A stretch of 64,000 nucleotides of DNA, from assembly GCF_010686755.1 (NCBI RefSeq), contig NZ_JAAGXA010000001.1, forward strand, positions 620,001-684,000, read 5' to 3'. The number at the start of each line of letters is the position of its first letter. The first letter of the stretch is position 1. Position numbers and translations under genes: made by a program. Positions 26,845 through 34,884 of the stretch are shown piece by piece. The notes below the pieces were generated by a model. The model ran no database searches. It saw nothing but the letters and a program-made list of their open reading frames with translations, and had not been told where the DNA came from. Origin of the DNA: Nocardioides zeae. Lineage in GTDB: Bacteria > Actinomycetota > Actinomycetes > Propionibacteriales > Nocardioidaceae.

Positions 26845-26867
26845 GTATGGAGTTGTGAGGCGCGGTG

Positions 26868-26897
26868 AGCGTACGGCGAGGTCGGCCGATCAGCCAA
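26868..26897 (-). promoter_or_regulatory. Promoter of the ECF operon
   Basis: TTGGCT (26897-26892), 18-bp spacer and TACGCT (26873-26868) on the minus strand. The predicted transcript start (about 26861) lies just before the riboswitch closing stem. The opposite promoter for the Opp-type importer starts about 60 bp away. Confidence 0.55.
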
Positions 26898-26953
26898 TCC
26901 CGTGCGACCCACGCCACACGCCGGGCCCGGCGTCACGCGGGGCGGTCGCCGTC

Positions 26954-26959
26954 TAGGGT
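26954..26959 (+). promoter_or_regulatory. -10 element of the Opp-type importer operon
   Basis: TAGGGT whose predicted start point (about 26966) coincides with the first paired base of the riboswitch that follows. No clear -35 is seen. Confidence 0.5.
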
Positions 26960-26965
26960 GGCGTC

Positions 26966-27166
26966 GCTGGTTCGCCCCGGCAGCCGGTCGGTGGCGAGGC
27001 AAGAGGGAACCCGGTGTGAGTCCGGGACTGCCCCGCAGCGGTGAGTGGGAACGACCGCCGTCACGAAGCACTGGGTCCGTGCGGGCCTGGGAAGCGACGG
27101 CCAGTAGGTCCGGCCACCCGTCCTCGGACGGGAGCCGGTCGCCCGCGAGTCCGAAGACCTGCCAGC
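26966..27166 (+). promoter_or_regulatory. Cobalamin riboswitch of the Opp-type importer
   Basis: Full-length form. The ends GCTGG (26966-26970) and CCAGC (27162-27166) pair. Conserved pieces in order: GAGGGAAC, CCGGTG...GTCCGGG, ACTGCCCCGCAGCGGTGAG, TGGGAA, CACTGG...CCTGGGAAG, and GAGTCCGAAGACCTGCC. A small hairpin CCGTGG/CCGCGG (27169-27189) follows directly and may be the expression platform. The leader to the first GTG is about 170 bases longer. Confidence 0.92.
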
Positions 27167-27337
27167 TCCCGTGGGTGCGACGTCCGCGGTGGTCGGATGC
27201 CTCGAGGGCGGGCTCCACGACATGTTCGGTGGCTGGCGGCCTGGTACGCCGCGGCCCGGGTGCGTCCGTCCTCCTCGGTCCTGGCTGCTCGGGGGCGCGT
27301 GTCTGCGGTCAACCCGCACCCGAGCCGAAGGTCCATC

Positions 27338-28846
27338 GTGAACCGCACTCCCTCTGCGCCCGCAGCGGCGCTCGTCGTCGCCGCCGCGTTCCTCACCGCC
27401 TGCTCGCCGGGCGGCTCGTCGGCCTCCGACGACGCCTCGGGCGACGACCGTCTCCGCTTTGCCTACGCCTTCACCCCGACGACGGCGTTGTCGCCGTACT
27501 CCGACGACGCCACCACGGCGTACGCGGCGGGCGCGACCGAGACGCTCGTGCGCCTCGACCCGGCCGGTCTGCCCGAGCCCGCCCTGGCGACCGCGTGGGA
27601 GCAGGTCGACCCGACGACGTGGCGCTTCGAGATCCGCCCCGACGTCGTCTTCCACGACGGCACGCCCCTGACCGGCGAGACCGTGGCTGCGGCGCTGGAC
27701 GCCGCCGCGGCGGCCGAGCCCGCCCCCCGCGCGCTCGCCGGCAGCAGCATCGACGCCACGGCGGAGGAGGGACCGAACGGCGACGTCGTCGTGGTCACCA
27801 CCGCCGCGCCCGACCCGGTGCTGGTCCAGCGACTGACCTCCCCGGAGCTCGTGGTGCTCGCACCGTCCGCCTACGCGGACCCGACGCGCCCGACGCCGGT
27901 GGGCACCGGCACCGGTCCCTACGAGATCACCGACACCGACCTCACGACCCAGATGACGCTGGAGGCGAACCCCGACTACTGGGACGGTGCGCCCGCGATG
28001 GACGGTGTCGACGTCACGTTCGTCGGGGATGCCGGCGCCCGGCTCCAGGCCTTCCGGTCCGACCAGGTCGACCTCGCCCAGGCCCTGCCCGCCGCGCAGC
28101 TGGACCAGATCGCCGACGACGAGCTCCTCGCCGTACCGCTTCCCCGGACGGTGAGCCTGCACCTCACCCAGACCTCCGACGTGCTCGGGGACCCCGGGCA
28201 GCGGGAGCTGGTGCGTGCGGCCGTGGCGGAGCTCGACCTGGCCGGCACGATCTATGCCGGACGCGCCGAGCCCGCGGGCGGGCTGTTCAACGCCGCGGTG
28301 TCGGCGTGGGCGGCCGACCGTGAAGCGGCGACGTACCCGGCGGCCGCCACGGCAGCGTCCTCGACGCCGATCAGGCTGGCGACGTTCACCGACCGGCCCG
28401 AGCTGCCGGAGATGGCGACGGCGATCGCCGACGCGCTGCGGGCGGTCGGGTTCGACGTGGAGGTCGTGGCGCGCCCCTACGACGAGATGGAGACCGACTA
28501 CCTCGACGGGACCTACGACCTGGTGATCATGAGCCGTTCCTACGGCCAGGACACCGCCGACCCGGTCGGCTACCTGCAGGCGGACTTCGGGTGCGACGGC
28601 ACCTACAACATCAGCCGGTCCTGCGATGCGACGCTCGACGCCGAGCTCGCCGCGGCGCAGCTGGTGGCCGACCCCGACGAGCGGGCTGCCGCAGCGGTGG
28701 CGGTGGAGCAGCAGGTGCTCGGCGACGTGTGGGCCGTGCCCCTCGTGCACGACGCCACGCAGTTCGGCGTCCAGGGCGTGACCGGTCTCGCGAGCGATCC
28801 GTTCGAGCGCGCGGTCGTCACCAGCACGACGAGCGTCGACCGCTGA
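27338..28846 (+). CDS. Opp/Nik-type solute-binding lipoprotein (SBP family 5)
   Basis: Extracellular binding protein of 502 residues, the normal size for peptide/nickel family 5. Lipobox L-T-A-C with Cys22. Family landmarks: G-A-T-E-T-L-V-R-L, a W-R-F-E-I-R-P-D-V-V-F-H-D-G-T-P-L-T segment near 105, G-T-G-P-Y-E-I, and E-A-N-P-D-Y-W-D-G near 210. The ligand cannot be read from sequence; control by B12 suggests cobalt, nickel-like metal chelates or a corrinoid precursor. GTG at 27338 follows the riboswitch leader; the ribosome site is weak (CGAAGG). Stop overlaps the next start in the unusual form CTGA. Confidence 0.85.
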   Translation: MNRTPSAPAAALVVAAAFLTACSPGGSSASDDASGDDRLRFAYAFTPTTALSPYSDDATTAYAAGATETLVRLDPAGLPEPALATAWEQVDPTTWRFEIRPDVVFHDGTPLTGETVAAALDAAAAAEPAPRALAGSSIDATAEEGPNGDVVVVTTAAPDPVLVQRLTSPELVVLAPSAYADPTRPTPVGTGTGPYEITDTDLTTQMTLEANPDYWDGAPAMDGVDVTFVGDAGARLQAFRSDQVDLAQALPAAQLDQIADDELLAVPLPRTVSLHLTQTSDVLGDPGQRELVRAAVAELDLAGTIYAGRAEPAGGLFNAAVSAWAADREAATYPAAATAASSTPIRLATFTDRPELPEMATAIADALRAVGFDVEVVARPYDEMETDYLDGTYDLVIMSRSYGQDTADPVGYLQADFGCDGTYNISRSCDATLDAELAAAQLVADPDERAAAAVAVEQQVLGDVWAVPLVHDATQFGVQGVTGLASDPFERAVVTSTTSVDR

Positions 28847-30315
28847 CCCTCGCCCTCGCCCGGTGGGAGGGCGTCCGCCTGCGACGGCGGTCGGACGCCT
28901 CCCTGGTCCTCGGCCCGCTCGACCTGGCCGTCGAGCCGGGGGAGCGGGTCGCGCTCGTCGGCCCCTCGGGCGCGGGCAAGACGCTGACGGCCCGCCTCGC
29001 CTGCCTGCCGCCGCCCGCAGACCTGCGGCTCGAGGGCACGGTCGCCGTCGACGGTCGGACGGGACTGCTCGCCCAGGAGTCCGCCACCGCGCTCGACCCC
29101 GGGACCACCGTCGGACACCAGCTCGGGCTGGTGGCCCGCACACGGGCCTCGGACCGCGGCGCGGCGCGGCGTGCCGTGGCGGCGGTGCTCGACGAGCTCG
29201 GGCTCGACCCGGCGGTGGCCCGGCGCCACCCGACCGTGCTGTCGGGAGGGCAACGGCAGCGGGTGGCGCTTGCACTCGCGCTCCTGGCGGAGCCCGAGCT
29301 CCTCGTCGCCGACGAGCCGACCTCGGCCCTCGATCCGGTGACCGCCGCCGAGGTCGTCGCGACCGTACGGCGCGCGCTCGACTCCCGACGCACCGCGCTG
29401 CTGCTCGTCACCCATGACCCCGCTGTGGCCGCCGGACTGTGCGAGCGCGTCGTGCGGCTCGCGGACGGTCAGGTGCACGACGGCCTCGGACCCGAGGTCG
29501 GGCACGAGGGGATGCAGGCTCCCCACGTGCCCCGCGTGCCGGGGGAGCCGGTGCTCACCTGGTCGGCTGTGTCGCGTACCTGGCGCGCCCCGGCGCGCGG
29601 GGGCGGGCGCGGGCGCAGCACGACCGTCGGCGTCCGCGACCTCTCGCTCGAGGTGCGCTCCGGTGAGCACGTGGCCGTGCTCGGCGCCTCCGGCGCCGGC
29701 AAGTCGACCCTCGTGCGGCTCGCCGCCGGCCGTGACCGCCCCACGGTGGGCAGCGTGCGGGTCGTCGCGCGAGCCGGGCGGGCGCCGGCGCTGCAGTCCG
29801 TGCCGCAGGACGCCGGCGGGTCCTTGACGCCGTGGCGCACGGTGCGCCAGCTGCTCGTCGAGGCGCTCCGCGTCGACCACCCGGACGCCACCGATCTCGA
29901 GGAAGCCCGACTGGCCGACCTGCTCGGCGTCGTCCACCTCGGGGCCGACCTCCTCGACCGCCGCCCGGCCACGCTCTCCGGCGGTCAACGGCAGCGGGTC
30001 GCCATCGCACGGGCGCTCGCCGCCGGACCTCGGGTCCTGCTGGGGGACGAGATGCTCAGCGCGCTCGACGCCCCGACGCGCGGCGCAGTCGCGGACGCCG
30101 TGCGGGCACACGCCGACGCCGCGGGCGCGACGCTCGTCGTCTGCACCCACGACCTGGACGTCGCTGCGCGACTGGCCGCGCGGATCGTCGTGCTCGGGGA
30201 CGGCAGGATCGTGGACGACGGCCCGGTCGCACTGCTGGGCGCGTACGACGCAGGATCCCCGGCACTGCGGGCTCTGCGCGAGGCGTCCGGGCACCGCGTG
30301 GGTGCGCTCCGGTGA
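28843..30315 (+). CDS. Fused DppD-DppF-type ABC ATPase, probable CTG start
   Basis: One 490-residue protein holds the two ATPases that Opp/Dpp/Nik systems usually encode separately. Domain 1: Walker A G-P-S-G-A-G-K-T near 43, L-S-G-G-Q-R-Q-R-V-A-L-A-L-A-L, A-D-E-P-T-S-A-L-D. Domain 2 from about 230: Walker A G-A-S-G-A-G-K-S, L-S-G-G-Q-R-Q-R-V-A-I-A, and G-D-E-M-L-S-A-L-D where Met-Leu replaces the usual Pro-Thr. No ATG, GTG or TTG exists in frame between the end of the binding-protein gene and the first Walker A. The only sensible start is CTG at 28843, overlapping the upstream TGA (CTGA) just as its neighbours overlap in GTGA form. Confidence 0.85.
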   Translation: MTLALARWEGVRLRRRSDASLVLGPLDLAVEPGERVALVGPSGAGKTLTARLACLPPPADLRLEGTVAVDGRTGLLAQESATALDPGTTVGHQLGLVARTRASDRGAARRAVAAVLDELGLDPAVARRHPTVLSGGQRQRVALALALLAEPELLVADEPTSALDPVTAAEVVATVRRALDSRRTALLLVTHDPAVAAGLCERVVRLADGQVHDGLGPEVGHEGMQAPHVPRVPGEPVLTWSAVSRTWRAPARGGGRGRSTTVGVRDLSLEVRSGEHVAVLGASGAGKSTLVRLAAGRDRPTVGSVRVVARAGRAPALQSVPQDAGGSLTPWRTVRQLLVEALRVDHPDATDLEEARLADLLGVVHLGADLLDRRPATLSGGQRQRVAIARALAAGPRVLLGDEMLSALDAPTRGAVADAVRAHADAAGATLVVCTHDLDVAARLAARIVVLGDGRIVDDGPVALLGAYDAGSPALRALREASGHRVGALR

Positions 30316-32024
30316 GTGCGGTGCTGCGAGTCCTCGCCACCGTTGGCGGACTCGTGCTCGTCGTCGCGTCGCTGCCGTGGCTCCGGGGCGAGGACCCGGC
30401 CGTCACCGTGCTCCGGGTGAGGTTCCGGCAGCGGGGTCAGGACCCCGAGGCGGTGGCGGCGCTCCGCGAGCAGCTCGGCCTGGCGCCGGACCCGGTGACC
30501 GGGGCGGCGCGGTGGCTGGCCGCAGCGGCTCGCGGGGACCTGGGGGAGAGCTGGGTCAGCCGCCAGTCCGTGCTCGAGCGCGTGCAGCCCGCGGTGGCAG
30601 CCTCCGCGACCCTGGCCGGCTGCGCGATCGCGATCGCCCTGCTCCTCACGACGCTCGCGCTGTGCGGCCCTGTCGTCCGGGCGGCGCGCACGGGCACGCC
30701 GACGCGGCCCGGGCTCAAGGTCGCCGCGGTCACGGTCGCGGCCCTCCCCGAGGTGATCGTGGGCAGCCTCCTGGTGATCGCCCTCGCGGTGCACCTCCGT
30801 CTGCTGCCCGCCACCGGCTGGGACGGCTGGGGCAGCGTGGTCGCGCCGGCGCTGGCCCTCGGCGTACCGGCCGCGGGTCTGCTCACCCGCCTCCTCGCCG
30901 GCGTGCTGGACCAGGCGGTGACGGAGCAGTGGGTCACCACGTGGCGCGCCAACGGGGTGCCGACGACACCGGTGGCGTGGGCGTTGGCTCGTCGGGTGGC
31001 GGGACGCGGCGCGTCCCAGGTCGCCGTCGTGTGGGTGGGGATGCTCGGCACGGCGGTCGCCGTGGAGAAGGTGTTCAGCGTGCCGGGCGTGGGCTCGCTC
31101 GCGGTGCGCTCGGCGCTCACGCAGGACGTCCCCGTGCTCCAGGCCTGCCTGCTCGCCGTCGTCGGCCTCGGCCTGGCCGGGGCCGGTGCAGCCCTCCTCG
31201 CGCACCGGTTCCTGCTCGTCGGCGCGACCGGCCGCGACGACCTCGGCGTGACGGCCGACGCGGCTCAGGGATCGCCCCGGGTGGTCGTGGTGGTGACGGC
31301 GACGCTGGCGCTCCTCGTGATCGGTGGCCTGCCTCGCGACGGCGGCACCGCCGACCTCGGCTCCCGCCTCGCGCGTCCCGGTGCGCGTCACCCCCTCGGA
31401 GCCGATGCGGTCGGCCACGACCTCTGGGGCCGCGTCGCGGACGCCACCGTCCGCACGGTCGGCCTGGCCGTGCTCGTGAGCCTGCTGGCACTCGTCGTCG
31501 CGCTCCTCGTGGGGCTGACCGCCCGCCGTCTCCGGGTGGGCGCGATGGACGTGCTGGTGACCGTGCCGAGCACCGTCGTCGGCATGGTCGTCGCCGCCGC
31601 GCTCGGGCCGGGCCTGCTCGGCGCGTGCGTCGCCGTCGCCGCGGTCGCCTGGGTCCCGCTCGCCGTCCACGCCCGCGGCCTCGTCGTCGAGGCGCGGGGT
31701 TCGGGGCACGTCGGGGCAGCTCGCCGCCTCGGCCTCGGGCGGATGCGCGTCGGCGTCGTGCACCTCCTGCCCGGCGTCGTGGGTCCCCTGGCGCAGCACG
31801 CAGTGGCCCGCCTGCCGCTCAACGCCGTGGCGATCGCCGGGCTCAGCTTCATCGGCCTGGGCGCCGATCCCGACGCCGCCGAGCTCGGCGCGATGCTGGC
31901 CGAGGGGCTGCGCTACCTCGAGGTCGCGCCGTGGGTGGTGCTGGTGCCCGGCGGGGTGCTGTTGCTCCTCGGCGTCGGTGCCGGGGCCGCGGGCGGTGTG
32001 CGGCGTCGTGTCCACCGGGCCTGA
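30312..32024 (+). CDS. Fused DppB-DppC-type ABC permease
   Basis: A 570-residue membrane protein that joins both permease halves. The first half (about 1-300) has the DppB-type coupling loop (V-A-V-E-K-V-F-S-V-P-G-V-G-S-L near 258). The second half (about 310-570) has the DppC hallmarks H-P-L-G-A-D-A-V-G-H-D-L-W-G-R near 360 and A-G-L-S-F-I-G-L-G near 515. The usual conserved N-terminal membrane segment is kept. GTG at 30312 overlaps the ATPase stop (GTGA). With the fused ATPase this makes a three-protein importer. A hairpin terminator follows. Confidence 0.86.
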   Translation: MSAVLRVLATVGGLVLVVASLPWLRGEDPAVTVLRVRFRQRGQDPEAVAALREQLGLAPDPVTGAARWLAAAARGDLGESWVSRQSVLERVQPAVAASATLAGCAIAIALLLTTLALCGPVVRAARTGTPTRPGLKVAAVTVAALPEVIVGSLLVIALAVHLRLLPATGWDGWGSVVAPALALGVPAAGLLTRLLAGVLDQAVTEQWVTTWRANGVPTTPVAWALARRVAGRGASQVAVVWVGMLGTAVAVEKVFSVPGVGSLAVRSALTQDVPVLQACLLAVVGLGLAGAGAALLAHRFLLVGATGRDDLGVTADAAQGSPRVVVVVTATLALLVIGGLPRDGGTADLGSRLARPGARHPLGADAVGHDLWGRVADATVRTVGLAVLVSLLALVVALLVGLTARRLRVGAMDVLVTVPSTVVGMVVAAALGPGLLGACVAVAAVAWVPLAVHARGLVVEARGSGHVGAARRLGLGRMRVGVVHLLPGVVGPLAQHAVARLPLNAVAIAGLSFIGLGADPDAAELGAMLAEGLRYLEVAPWVVLVPGGVLLLLGVGAGAAGGVRRRVHRA

Positions 32025-32041
32025 ACCTCGCCTGTGGCGCT

Positions 32042-32086
32042 CGACCCAGAGCCGCCGCCGCGCACCGGGGCCCGCGGCTCGGGTCG
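32042..32086 (+). terminator. Terminator of the Opp-type importer operon
   Basis: Stem CGACCC-(A bulge)-GAGCCGC with GCGGCTC-GGGTCG, 13 bp around an 18-base GC-rich loop, starting 18 bases after the permease stop. Confidence 0.7.
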
Positions 32087-32120
32087 TGGACGATGGTGCG
32101 TGACCTCCGGATGGTGGAGG

Positions 32121-32126
32121 TAGCGT
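32121..32126 (+). promoter_or_regulatory. -10 element of metE
   Basis: TAGCGT places the transcript start near 32133, four bases before the closing stem of the metE riboswitch. Confidence 0.5.
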
Positions 32127-32136
32127 GCCGTTCGCA

Positions 32137-32330
32137 GCTGGTTCGGCACCTCGTACCTGGGGTGTCGTCGCAAGAGGGAACCCGGTGAGAGTCCGGGACT
32201 GTCCCGCAGCGGTGAGTGGGAACGACCTCCGTCAACAGCACTGGGTTCTGGCCTGGGAAGCGACGGACAGTAGGGGTCCTCCGAGAGGTGTCTCGGAACG
32301 GCGTGCCCACGAGTCCGAAGACCTGCCAGC
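32137..32330 (+). promoter_or_regulatory. Cobalamin riboswitch of metE
   Basis: GCTGG (32137-32141) pairs with CCAGC (32326-32330). Core pieces: AGAGGGAACCCGGTG, GAGTCCGGGACTGTCCCGC, AGCGGTGAGTGGGAA, CACTGG...CCTGGGAAG and CGAGTCCGAAGACCTGCC. It is very like the riboswitches at 26966 and 49334. A 9-bp hairpin CACCGCGCG/CGTGCGGTG (32332-32355) follows at once and is the likely expression platform. B12 should lower MetE, since cobalamin-dependent MetH can then work. Confidence 0.94.
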
Positions 32331-32468
32331 GCACCGCGCGCATCCGCGTGCGGTGGTCCGGCACCTGCGGAGCACGGGTGCGACCTCGCTGCGGTCGTGC
32401 CGCACCCGGTCGCACCCCGCGCTGCGCACGTCGGACCTCCCGACGAGCTCACGAGGTATGAGACGAAG

Positions 32469-34805
32469 ATGAGCACGACACAATCCCCACCGCGTCCGAT
32501 CGGCGCAACGGTCCTGGGCTATCCCCGGATCGGTCGTCATCGCGAGCTGAAGCGCACGCTGGAGGCCTACTGGCGCGGGCAGGCGACGGCGGCTGATGTC
32601 GACCGCACGGCCAGCGCCGTTCGGCACGACGCCCTCGCCACCATGTCGGCAGCTGGCTTGGACTCCGTCCCCGTCAACACCTTCAGCCTGTACGACCAGC
32701 TGCTCGACACCGTGATGCTCCTCGGCGCGGTGCCACCGAGGTTCACGAACGTCGGCGGCGGAGCCTCGGCGTCCGGCACCGACCTCGACCTGTACTTCGC
32801 GATGGCCCGGGGCACCGACGACCAGCAGCCGCTGGAGATGACCAAGTGGTTCGACACGAACTACCACTACCTGGTGCCGGAGATCGGGGCGGCGACCCCG
32901 TTCGCGCTCGACGCGCGCAAGCCGCTGCTGGAGCACGCCGAGGCTGTCGCCGCCGGCGTCCGCTCTCGCCCCGTCGTCGTCGGACCCTGGACGTTCTTGT
33001 CACTCGCCAAGTCCGCCGCCGACGCACCGTCGACCTTCACTCCGCTCGATCGGCTGACCGAGCTGGCCGAGGTGTACGCCGACCTGCTCCGCGCCCTCGC
33101 CGATGCCGGTGTCGAGTGGGTGCAGATCGATGAGCCAGCACTGGTGAGGGACCTCGACGCAACGGCGCTCGCCAGGGTGCACCAGGTGTACAGGAGGTTG
33201 GGCGAGCTCTCAGAGCGACCCGCGATGCTGGTCGCGACCTACTTCGGCGACGCCACGGACGCGCTCGCTGCGGTCTGCAGCGCGAGAGTCGACGGCATCG
33301 CCCTGGACCTGGTTGCCGGGTCGCCGGCTCCTCCTCCCGCCCGTGTGTTCGGTACCACGCAGGTCGTCCTCGGTGCGGTTGACGGCCGCAACGTCTGGCG
33401 CACCGATCTGGAGCAGCGCCTCGGTGAGCTGCGCGCCTGGCAGGCGCTACCCGGCGCACTCTCGGTGTCGAGCAGCTGCTCGCTGCTGCATGTCCCGTAC
33501 GACGTCTCGGTCGAGACCGGCCTGAACCCGGCCGTCCGTGCGTCCGTGGCGTTCGCCGATCAGAAGCTGGGGGAGGTGGTGGCACTGCAGCGTGCGTTGA
33601 GCGGCGAAGGCAGCGACGACCCGGGGGCACGTGCGGCGTTCGCGGGGTCGGCTGGTGCGAGCCGCACCCGCGCTGCCGACCTCGGCCGAGGGCGTGACGA
33701 GGTCGCGCAGCGCGTCGCCGCGATCCGTGCCGACGACCGCCGACGGGAACCGGTCGAGGTCCGGCGCGTCGCCCAGGCGCATCGGCTCCGCCTGCCGGCA
33801 CTGCCGACCACGACGATCGGCTCCTTCCCGCAGACCGACGCCGTGCGCTCGGCGCGCGCCGCCCACCGTGCGGGACGGATCGACGACGCCACCTACGAGG
33901 AGCGCATGCAGGCCGAGATCGCTGATGTGGTCGCGCTGCAGGAGAGCCTCGGGTTGGACGTCCTGGTGCACGGCGAGCCCGAGCGCAACGATATGGTGCA
34001 GTACTTCGCGGAGCTGCTGGGGGGCTTCGCCACCACCGGCTCGGGTTGGGTGCAGTCGTACGGAACGCGGTGCGTGCGGCCACCGTTGCTGCACGGCGAC
34101 GTCACACGGCCGCAGCCCATGACGGTGAGGTGGACCAGGTATGCCGCGAGCCTGACGGACCGTCCGATGAAGGGCATGCTGACGGGCCCCGTCACCATCC
34201 TGGCGTGGTCCTTCGTCCGCGACGACCAGCCCCGCGCGACGACCGCCGACCAGGTCGCCCTCGCACTGCGGGACGAGGTCGCCGATCTCGAGGCGGCAGG
34301 TGTTCCCATCATCCAGGTCGACGAGCCCGCACTGCGAGAGCTGCTGCCGTTGCGACGGGCCGCGCAGCAGGCCTACCTGGAATGGGCGGTCGCCGCCTTC
34401 CGGCTCGCGACGAGCGGGGTCCGGGCGGACACGCAGGTGCACACCCACCTGTGCTACTCGGAGTTCGGCGAGGTGATCGACGCGATCGACGGGCTCGGCG
34501 CCGACGTCACCAGCGTGGAGGCCGCCCGCTCCGGCATGGAACTGCTTGCCGACGTGGCGTTGCACGGTTTCGCGGGGGCTCTCGGGCCCGGTGTCTACGA
34601 CATCCACTCGCCGCGGGTGCCCTCGGCCGATGACATGGCCGCTCTCCTCCGCGCTGCGACACGAGCCCTGTCGCCCGAACAGCTCTGGGTCAACCCGGAC
34701 TGCGGGCTCAAGACACGCGGGTACGCCGAGGTCCGCCCAGCACTGGCCCATCTCGTCGAGGCCGCCGCACGCGTGCGGGCCGAGCTGGAGGAAGCCGCGG
34801 GCTGA
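32469..34805 (+). CDS. metE: Cobalamin-independent methionine synthase
   Basis: Transfers the methyl group of 5-methyltetrahydrofolate polyglutamate to homocysteine without B12. The 778-residue product has the normal length and both barrel halves; the N-terminus reads L-G-Y-P-R-I-G-R-H-R-E-L-K. Zinc ligands in the C-terminal half are in H-T-H-L-C-Y-S-E-F (His, Cys) and N-P-D-C-G-L-K-T-R (Cys). I-G-S-F-P-Q-T marks the start of the catalytic domain near 455. ATG at 32469 has a weak GACGAAG site and overlaps the stop of a four-codon ATG-AGA-CGA-AGA-TGA string just upstream. Controlled by the riboswitch before it. Confidence 0.96.
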   Translation: MSTTQSPPRPIGATVLGYPRIGRHRELKRTLEAYWRGQATAADVDRTASAVRHDALATMSAAGLDSVPVNTFSLYDQLLDTVMLLGAVPPRFTNVGGGASASGTDLDLYFAMARGTDDQQPLEMTKWFDTNYHYLVPEIGAATPFALDARKPLLEHAEAVAAGVRSRPVVVGPWTFLSLAKSAADAPSTFTPLDRLTELAEVYADLLRALADAGVEWVQIDEPALVRDLDATALARVHQVYRRLGELSERPAMLVATYFGDATDALAAVCSARVDGIALDLVAGSPAPPPARVFGTTQVVLGAVDGRNVWRTDLEQRLGELRAWQALPGALSVSSSCSLLHVPYDVSVETGLNPAVRASVAFADQKLGEVVALQRALSGEGSDDPGARAAFAGSAGASRTRAADLGRGRDEVAQRVAAIRADDRRREPVEVRRVAQAHRLRLPALPTTTIGSFPQTDAVRSARAAHRAGRIDDATYEERMQAEIADVVALQESLGLDVLVHGEPERNDMVQYFAELLGGFATTGSGWVQSYGTRCVRPPLLHGDVTRPQPMTVRWTRYAASLTDRPMKGMLTGPVTILAWSFVRDDQPRATTADQVALALRDEVADLEAAGVPIIQVDEPALRELLPLRRAAQQAYLEWAVAAFRLATSGVRADTQVHTHLCYSEFGEVIDAIDGLGADVTSVEAARSGMELLADVALHGFAGALGPGVYDIHSPRVPSADDMAALLRAATRALSPEQLWVNPDCGLKTRGYAEVRPALAHLVEAAARVRAELEEAAG

Positions 34806-34815
34806 CGAGTCTCAC

Positions 34816-34847
34816 GAGGGGGCTTCGGCACGTGCCGGAGCCCCCTC
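34816..34847. terminator. Terminator between metE and the prp operon
   Basis: GAGGGGGCT (34816-34824) with AGCCCCCTC (34839-34847) and an inner CGGCAC/GTGCCG stem; the + strand continues CTTAC. It can serve both convergent transcripts. Confidence 0.8.
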
Positions 34848-34884
34848 TTACGACAGCGCGCGGTGCGGAGCCGCGGTGTGTTCG

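Noticed and set aside
28591..28842. Upstream ATG extension of the fused ATPase inside the binding-protein gene
   Set aside because: The extra 84 residues are Arg/Gly/Ala shadow sequence of the other frame and no homologue has such an N-terminus as far as I know.
32125..32472. Open frame running through the metE riboswitch
   Set aside because: It lies wholly over the structured RNA, has no ribosome site and reads as Arg/Pro-rich shadow sequence.
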